Assembly: GCA_022649165.1 (NCBI GenBank)
Contig: JALCNR010000001.1
Coordinates: 248,001 to 312,000 of the forward strand
From: Actinomyces sp.
Lineage (GTDB): Bacteria > Actinomycetota > Actinomycetes > Actinomycetales > Actinomycetaceae
Length of the DNA stretch: 64,000 bases
Reading direction: 5' to 3'
Notes under the pieces: model-generated
What the model saw: the letters and a program-made list of their open reading frames with translations, nothing else
Database searches by the model: none
Told to the model about the DNA's origin: nothing
Program-made: the position numbers and the translations under genes
Shown: positions 59,604 through 64,000 of the stretch, piece after piece
Numbering within the stretch: the stretch's first letter is position 1
Layout of the letters: each line of letters starts with the position of its first letter

Positions 59604-60896
59604 GTGACCTCGACCCTGACCCCCGTCATCTCGTCCCCGGGCTGGGAGCTCCTCGCCGCGCTGGAGGCGATGCCCGACCGCGCCGACATGGACCCGATGC
59701 GCCTGGGCCGGTCCCTGCGCGAGCAGGGCGTCGCCCCGGACGTCGCCGCCGGAGTGCTCGCGCAATTGAGCCTCCGCGACCGGGCCGAATCGAAGTTCGG
59801 CCGCTTCGCCCGCACCATGGTCCTCACGCGCGACGGACTGGAGCAGGCCACCCGCATGGTCGTCGCCGCCTTGCACGCCCAGCGGTTCCTCGACGCGGGC
59901 GCCACCCGGGTCGCGGACCTGGGATGCGGAATCGGGGGTGACGCGCTGGCCATGGCCGGGCTGGGCCTCGATGTCCTCGCCTTCGACGTCGACGAGGACG
60001 CCGCCGTGGCCGCGGCCGCCAACCTCCGCGCCTTCCCCGGGACCTCGGTCAGGCGCGGGGACGTGCGCGACCTGGAACCCGGGGGCCTCATCGCGGACGG
60101 CGTCGACGCCCTGTTCGCCGACCCGGCCCGCCGGACCGGGCAGGCGCTCGGCGCCAGGCGCCTGCTGGCTCCCGAGCAGTGGTCCCCGCCTCTGTCCTGG
60201 GTGCTCGGGTGGCGCGGCTCCTTCGACCGCATCGGCGTGAAACTGGCTCCCGGCGTCCCCCACGCGGCGCTGCCCGACGACTGCCACGTCCAGTGGACGT
60301 CCGTCGACGGCGACCTGGTGGAGGCGGCCCTATGGACGCCGGCGCTGGCCCCCGAGGGCCCCGGACGCTCCGCGCAGGTCATCCGCTCGGGACGCTCCCA
60401 CGTCCTGAGGGAGGCCCGGACGGGCGACGGAAGCGCCGCCGAAGGGGATGCGCGCGACCTCCGAGCTCACGGCGCGAGCAGCGCGGTCCGACGGGCCCCC
60501 GACGGTCCTATCGCGTCGATGATCGCCGAGCCCGATCCCGCCGTGATCCGCGCCGGTCTGGTGGCCCGCCTGGCCGAGGACCTGGACGCGCACCTGCTGT
60601 CCCCGGGCATCGCCTGGCTGACCGGCGACAACCTGCCCGGCACCGCCTTCGCCTCCCGGTTCAAGGTCCTCGACGTCGTCCCCCTGCGCATCGCGGCGAT
60701 CGACCGGGCGCTGGCCCTCCTCGACATCGGGCGCGTCGAGGTGAAGAAGCGCGGGGCGGACGTGGATCCCCAGGCGATCCGCGCGGGCCTGCGGCTCACG
60801 GGCAGCGGAGAGGCCACCGTCATCGCGACCCGCGTCGCCGGCCGCCACCGCGCGGTCATCGCGAGAAGATGCCGCTCATCGTCTCCGCATGACTGA
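59604..60896 (+). CDS. class I SAM-dependent methyltransferase, THUMP-like
   Basis: Methyltransferase-fold protein of 430 residues, actinobacterial THUMP-like family. A helical N-terminal domain (to about 100) is followed by a SAM-binding core (VADLGCGIGGDALAMAGLG, LAFDVDEDAAVAAAA) and FADPARRTG in the catalytic position. The C-terminal THUMP-like part includes LTGDNLPGTAFASRFKVLDV and VEVKKRGADVDP. The substrate is unknown, probably RNA. The GTG at 59604 is preferred because GACGAT lies 7 bases upstream (leaderless pattern) and no ribosome site precedes the in-frame ATG at 59595. Divergent from groES. Confidence 0.82.
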   Translation: MTSTLTPVISSPGWELLAALEAMPDRADMDPMRLGRSLREQGVAPDVAAGVLAQLSLRDRAESKFGRFARTMVLTRDGLEQATRMVVAALHAQRFLDAGATRVADLGCGIGGDALAMAGLGLDVLAFDVDEDAAVAAAANLRAFPGTSVRRGDVRDLEPGGLIADGVDALFADPARRTGQALGARRLLAPEQWSPPLSWVLGWRGSFDRIGVKLAPGVPHAALPDDCHVQWTSVDGDLVEAALWTPALAPEGPGRSAQVIRSGRSHVLREARTGDGSAAEGDARDLRAHGASSAVRRAPDGPIASMIAEPDPAVIRAGLVARLAEDLDAHLLSPGIAWLTGDNLPGTAFASRFKVLDVVPLRIAAIDRALALLDIGRVEVKKRGADVDPQAIRAGLRLTGSGEATVIATRVAGRHRAVIARRCRSSSPHD

Positions 60897-60963
60897 CACA
60901 ATGGTGCCCTGGGTCCGCAGCGCCCGCGGCGGACCGCCCGACGCCGGCAGATGGGACCCTCGC

Positions 60964-62166
60964 ATGGCTCTGCCCTTCACCCCCTCGGCCCGCTCGACCA
61001 TCGGCGTCGAATGGGAGCTCCAGCTCATCGACCAGGACTCCAACGACCTGCGCCAAGCGGCCGACGCCGTCATCGAGCGCGCGACCGTCGACGGCTCCCT
61101 CCACCCCTTCGTCCAGCGCGAGATGATGCTCAACACCATCGAGATCACCTCGGGCGCCCGCCGCACCGTCGCCGAGTGCCTCGACGACATCGTGAGCACG
61201 GGCGCCTTCCTGCGTGGCATCACGAATCCCCTGCGCATCGACCTGGCCACGGCGGGCACCCATCCCTTCGCGCGCCCGGCCTACCAGCGGGTGACGAACT
61301 CGCACCGCTACGAGGAGCTGGTCGAGCGCACCCAGTACTGGGGACGCCAGATGCTGCTGTACGGCATCCACGTCCACGTCGGAATCGAAGACCGGGCGAA
61401 GGTCCTCCCCATCCAGTCGGCCCTGGTCACCCGTCTCGGGCAGATGCAGGCCCTGTCAGCCTCCTCGCCCTTCTGGGCGGGGCAAGACACCGGCTACGCC
61501 TCGAACCGCGCGATGGTCTTCCAGCAGCTGCCCACCGCCGGGATCCCCCGCCAATTCGGCGAATGGGAGGAACTCGAGCGATACGTCGACGACATGACGC
61601 GCACAGGCGTGATCGGCGGTTTCGACGAGATCCGGTGGGACGTCCGCCCGGCCCCCAAGTGGGGGACGGTCGAGAACCGCGTCTTCGACGCCGCGACGAA
61701 CATCCAGGAGGTCGGCGCCTTCGCGGCCCTCACCCATTGCCTGGTCGAGTACTTCTCCCGGCGTCTCGACGACGACGAGGGGCTCGCGTCCCTGCCGGAC
61801 TGGTTCGTCGCGGAGAACAAGTGGCGCTCCGCCCGCTACGGCATGGACGCGGAGCTCATCCTGGACCGGTCGGGCCGGGAGGAGCCAGTCGTCGCCACCG
61901 TCGAGCGCATGCTCGAGGAGCTTGCGCCCGTCGCCCGCGACCTCGGCTGCGAACGGGAGTTGGAGGGGGTGGAGACGATTCTGCGGATGGGGGCCGGCTA
62001 CCAGCGTCAGCGCTACGTCGCCGCCCATGCGGGCCGAGCAGGCCTGGACGCCGTCGTCGAGCTGATGCGCGCCGAGATGCGCGCCGACCGCCCCCTGGAT
62101 CCCGCCGAGTTCCTCAACGCCCGTCCCTCTCGGGTGCCGGGATCCGCCCACGGAGCGCCAGCCTGA
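60964..62166 (+). CDS. glutamate-cysteine ligase family 2 (YbdK-like carboxylate-amine ligase)
   Basis: GCS2/YbdK-type carboxylate-amine ligase of 400 residues, ATP-dependent. Signatures: STIGVEWELQLIDQDSNDLR with the metal-binding Glu pair, LNTIEITSGARRTVAE, GTHPFARPAYQRVT, GIHVHVGIEDRAKV, ASNRAMVFQQLPTAG and WDVRPAPKWGTVENRVFDA. Members are annotated as weak glutamate-cysteine ligases, and the physiological product is often unknown. The ATG at 60964 is chosen because the family homology starts there (MALPFTPSARSTIGVEWEL); the frame is open back to 60889, but with unrelated residues. No strong ribosome site is seen. Converges with tsaD. Confidence 0.87.
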   Translation: MALPFTPSARSTIGVEWELQLIDQDSNDLRQAADAVIERATVDGSLHPFVQREMMLNTIEITSGARRTVAECLDDIVSTGAFLRGITNPLRIDLATAGTHPFARPAYQRVTNSHRYEELVERTQYWGRQMLLYGIHVHVGIEDRAKVLPIQSALVTRLGQMQALSASSPFWAGQDTGYASNRAMVFQQLPTAGIPRQFGEWEELERYVDDMTRTGVIGGFDEIRWDVRPAPKWGTVENRVFDAATNIQEVGAFAALTHCLVEYFSRRLDDDEGLASLPDWFVAENKWRSARYGMDAELILDRSGREEPVVATVERMLEELAPVARDLGCERELEGVETILRMGAGYQRQRYVAAHAGRAGLDAVVELMRAEMRADRPLDPAEFLNARPSRVPGSAHGAPA

Positions 62167-62190
62167 GAGCCGTGCCCCGCGGCGCCCGGA

Positions 62191-63273
62191 TCAGCTCGGC
62201 GCGGCGGCGGACACCGGGCGGGGAGCCATCCAGGTCTGGGTGAGCGGCATGCCCGAATCCGGGGAGAATCCCGGATCCGAGGGCGCGACGCCGGCGCGGA
62301 CCAGCTCGGAGCCGATCGCCGCGATCTGGGCTCCGTTGTCCGTGCAGAAGCGCAACGGGGGCATCCGCACCGTGAGCCCGGCGGCGTCGGCGCGCTCCCG
62401 GATCAGGGCCCGCAGGCGCGAGTTCGCTGAGAAGCCGCCCCCGATGACGATGGTGCCGCACCCCGTGTCCTGGCAGGCGCGCACCGCCTTGGAGGTCAGG
62501 GAGTCGTTGACCGCCTCCGAGAAGGCGGCGCACACGTCCTCGGCGCTCACCTCCTCCCCGCGCTGCCGGGCGCCCTCGACATAGCGGGCGACGGCCGTCT
62601 TGAGGCCGGAGAAGCTGAAGTCGTAGGCGTGGCGGTCCCGGTCCTTCGGCGCTGCCAGGCCCCGCGGGAAGCGGATGGCCTCGCGATCGCCCTGCTGGGA
62701 GAGCCGGTCGACATGGGGCCCTCCCGGGTAGGGGAGCCCGAGGAGACGACCGACCTTGTCGAACGCCTCCCCGGCGGCGTCGTCCAGGGTCCCACCGAGC
62801 TCGCGCACATCGGTGGCGATGTCGCGGACGTCCAGCAGGTTCGAGTGGCCCCCCGAGACGACCAGTCCGATGAAGTGCTCCGGGAGCGGGCCCTCGGCCA
62901 GCTTGTCCACGGCCAGGTGGCCGATCACATGATTGACCCCGTAGAGTGGCCGGTCCAAGGCCAGCGCCAGGGCCTTCGCCGCGCAGATGCCGACGGTGAG
63001 GGAACCGACCAGTCCGGGTCCCGCGGACACGGCGATGGCATCGACGTCGCCCAGCGATACCCCGGCCTCGTCCAGCGCCGAGTCCAGCGTGGGCACGAAG
63101 GCCTCCAGGTGGGCGCGCGAGGCGATCTCGGGGATGATCCCCCCGTAGCGGGCGTACTGGTCCATCGAGGTCGCCGTGCGGTCGACCAGGAGGTCGTCGC
63201 CGCGCACGAGGCCCACGCCTGTCTCGTCGCACGTCGACTCGATGCCGAGGATCAGGGGGTCGGAGTCGCTCAC
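62191..63273 (-). CDS. tsaD: tRNA N6-adenosine threonylcarbamoyltransferase
   Basis: TsaD/Gcp of 360 residues, placing threonylcarbamoyl on A37 of ANN-reading tRNAs with TsaB and TsaE. Motifs: [12 protein letters not shown] at the start, [25 protein letters not shown], the metal ligands His115/His119 in [16 protein letters not shown], and [20 protein letters not shown]. The GTG at 63273 has no ribosome site; TAGAAT (63281-63286) lies 7 bases upstream on the minus strand, so it is probably leaderless. The open frame continues upstream for 30 codons into an apparent transposase start, which is not part of tsaD. tsaB, tsaE and rimI are not visible up to the window edge. Confidence 0.96.
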   Translation of the reverse strand: MSDSDPLILGIESTCDETGVGLVRGDDLLVDRTATSMDQYARYGGIIPEIASRAHLEAFVPTLDSALDEAGVSLGDVDAIAVSAGPGLVGSLTVGICAAKALALALDRPLYGVNHVIGHLAVDKLAEGPLPEHFIGLVVSGGHSNLLDVRDIATDVRELGGTLDDAAGEAFDKVGRLLGLPYPGGPHVDRLSQQGDREAIRFPRGLAAPKDRDRHAYDFSFSGLKTAVARYVEGARQRGEEVSAEDVCAAFSEAVNDSLTSKAVRACQDTGCGTIVIGGGFSANSRLRALIRERADAAGLTVRMPPLRFCTDNGAQIAAIGSELVRAGVAPSDPGFSPDSGMPLTQTWMAPRPVSAAAPS

Positions 63274-63545
63274 CCGCCCGATTCTACTGGTCGTACAGAC
63301 TGAGGACCGAGACAGGTGCTCCTCAAGGAAGCGGGCAGGGTCGATACTGGGAACGACGGTCATCGTGATGATGCCTTTCGAGTGGGATGTGAGAGTTTCC
63401 TCGAAGGGTCACACGGTGGCCATCGCCACATTCGACGACACGAGCACCGAGCTAACGAGACACCACTCTGGTGGGCACGACCGACAGGCACGACGTCGGG
63501 GACCACGGCGACAGGTCCCAGTCCGGAGATTTTGAACCAGTCCAC
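63274..63545 (-). mobile_element. probable IS256-family remnant upstream of tsaD
   Basis: The frame starting at ATG 63363 (after CGAAAGGCATCATCAC) begins [20 protein letters not shown], resembling the start of IS256/Mutator-type transposases of actinobacteria. It diverges after about 20 codons and then runs into tsaD. The preceding ~180 bases to about 63545 hold no gene and look like an IS left-end leader. No second end was found, so this is an inferred truncated copy. The rest of the gap up to 63652 shows only the hairpin listed below. Confidence 0.42.
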
Positions 63546-63569
63546 GACCCGACAGCCTTCTCATGCGGT

Positions 63570-63586
63570 CCGGCCAGAGAGGCCGG
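63570..63586 (-). terminator. hairpin after the HicB-like gene
   Basis: CCGGCC-AGAGA-GGCCGG, about 67 bases past the HicB-like stop on the minus strand. Possible terminator. Confidence 0.35.
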
Positions 63587-63652
63587 GAAGGGGGTATCCC
63601 CCGGATCGGGGACGTCGGCTCCGACCTCGGCACGGACACTGCCGGGTGCGCG

Positions 63653-64000
63653 CTACTTCGCCTTCACCAGTTGGGAGACGCGCCCGCGAGAAACGCCCAT
63701 GATGTCCGCCGTGTCGGCCAGCGAGAGGCCGTTAGAGCGAAGGCGGCGGGCCGCTTCACTGGACAGGCGGGCCGCTTCACGGCGAGCCGTCTCGGCGGCG
63801 CGCACAGCCTCACGGGCCCTCAACGCCTCATCGACACCGTCCACCTCGGGCGTGATCTCGATGTCCCAGCCGGAGTGCTCGATCCCGTCCTCGACGGTGT
63901 CGAGGTAGTCGACGACCTGTTGGCGCGCCCTGCTGAGGACGTCGACCTGTGTCCACACGTCGTCGCCGTTCCACAGTTCCCAGCCGCCCGCCCAGCGCTT
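63653..64000 (-). CDS. HicB-like antitoxin with C-terminal HTH, 5' end outside window
   Basis: The last 115 codons of a gene entering from the right edge; no stop lies between 63653 and 64000. The visible part begins RWAGGWELWNGDDVWTQVDV, the HicB-like partial RNase-H fold. It continues with a charged helix rich in Ala, Arg and Glu (AREAVRAAETARREAARLSS) and ends in an HTH (LSLADTADIMGVSRGRVSQL). This is the layout of actinobacterial HicB-like antitoxins that repress their own operon. No HicA-like toxin lies downstream; if one exists it is outside the window. Confidence 0.65.
   Translation of the reverse strand, partial: KRWAGGWELWNGDDVWTQVDVLSRARQQVVDYLDTVEDGIEHSGWDIEITPEVDGVDEALRAREAVRAAETARREAARLSSEAARRLRSNGLSLADTADIMGVSRGRVSQLVKAK

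Noticed and set aside
63360..63545. 61-codon minus-strand frame before tsaD
   Set aside because: No family resemblance and no ribosome site; more consistent with non-coding end sequence of the IS remnant.

Overview
The window is high-GC DNA with actinobacterial hallmarks: a WhiB3-type Fe-S regulator, a GuaB/GuaB3 pair, a CIRCE-controlled groES, several apparently leaderless genes, and an LAXTG-type cell-wall sorting signal. The gene content (ADP-forming acetate-CoA ligase, class I plus class II fumarase, aspartase with a Dcu-type antiporter, polyphosphate kinase 2) points to a facultatively anaerobic, host-associated actinomycete of the Actinomyces/Schaalia type. That taxonomic placement is inference. 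No rRNA, tRNA or CRISPR was found.

Layout. 1-6.3 kb: partial mdh, ppk2, and a pfk-pgi operon in which the phosphofructokinase is a tandem, eukaryote-type enzyme. 6.4-10.3 kb: a YhgE/Pip-type exporter divergent from a TetR regulator, with three evenly spaced operators between them. 10.4-24.8 kb: icd, an MFS/ArsR pair, small membrane proteins, a fused ADP-forming acetate-CoA ligase beside a stand-alone Pta-N-domain-like protein, nadE, another MFS transporter, and two unrelated fumarases facing away from each other. 24.8-31.3 kb: a LacI-regulated sugar cluster (ABC importer without ATPase, GH35 beta-galactosidase). 31.4-39.6 kb: guaB3 and guaB, separated by an aspA-dcu-aspartate/glutamate racemase operon, a FadR-type GntR regulator and an exonuclease. 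39.7-57.4 kb: a large host-glycan locus. 57.5-64 kb: a MerR-type regulator, whiB3, groES, a THUMP-like methyltransferase, a glutamate-cysteine-ligase family enzyme, tsaD, an apparent IS256-family remnant, and a HicB-like gene running off the edge.

The most notable system is the 39.7-57.4 kb locus. A secreted, probably sortase-anchored GH85 endo-beta-N-acetylglucosaminidase would release N-glycans outside the cell. A dedicated ABC importer would take them up. Cytoplasmic GH38 alpha-mannosidase, a GH5_18-like beta-mannosidase, a GH20 hexosaminidase and a GH3 enzyme would dismantle them, and an AGE-family isomerase could turn mannose into fructose for glycolysis. A LacI regulator lies inside the locus. 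Two near-identical 16-bp palindromes sit at the same position between -35 and -10 of the GH85 and GH38 promoters. The locus interrupts a gene block (guaB3-guaB-whiB3-groES-tsaD) that is close together in Mycobacterium tuberculosis.
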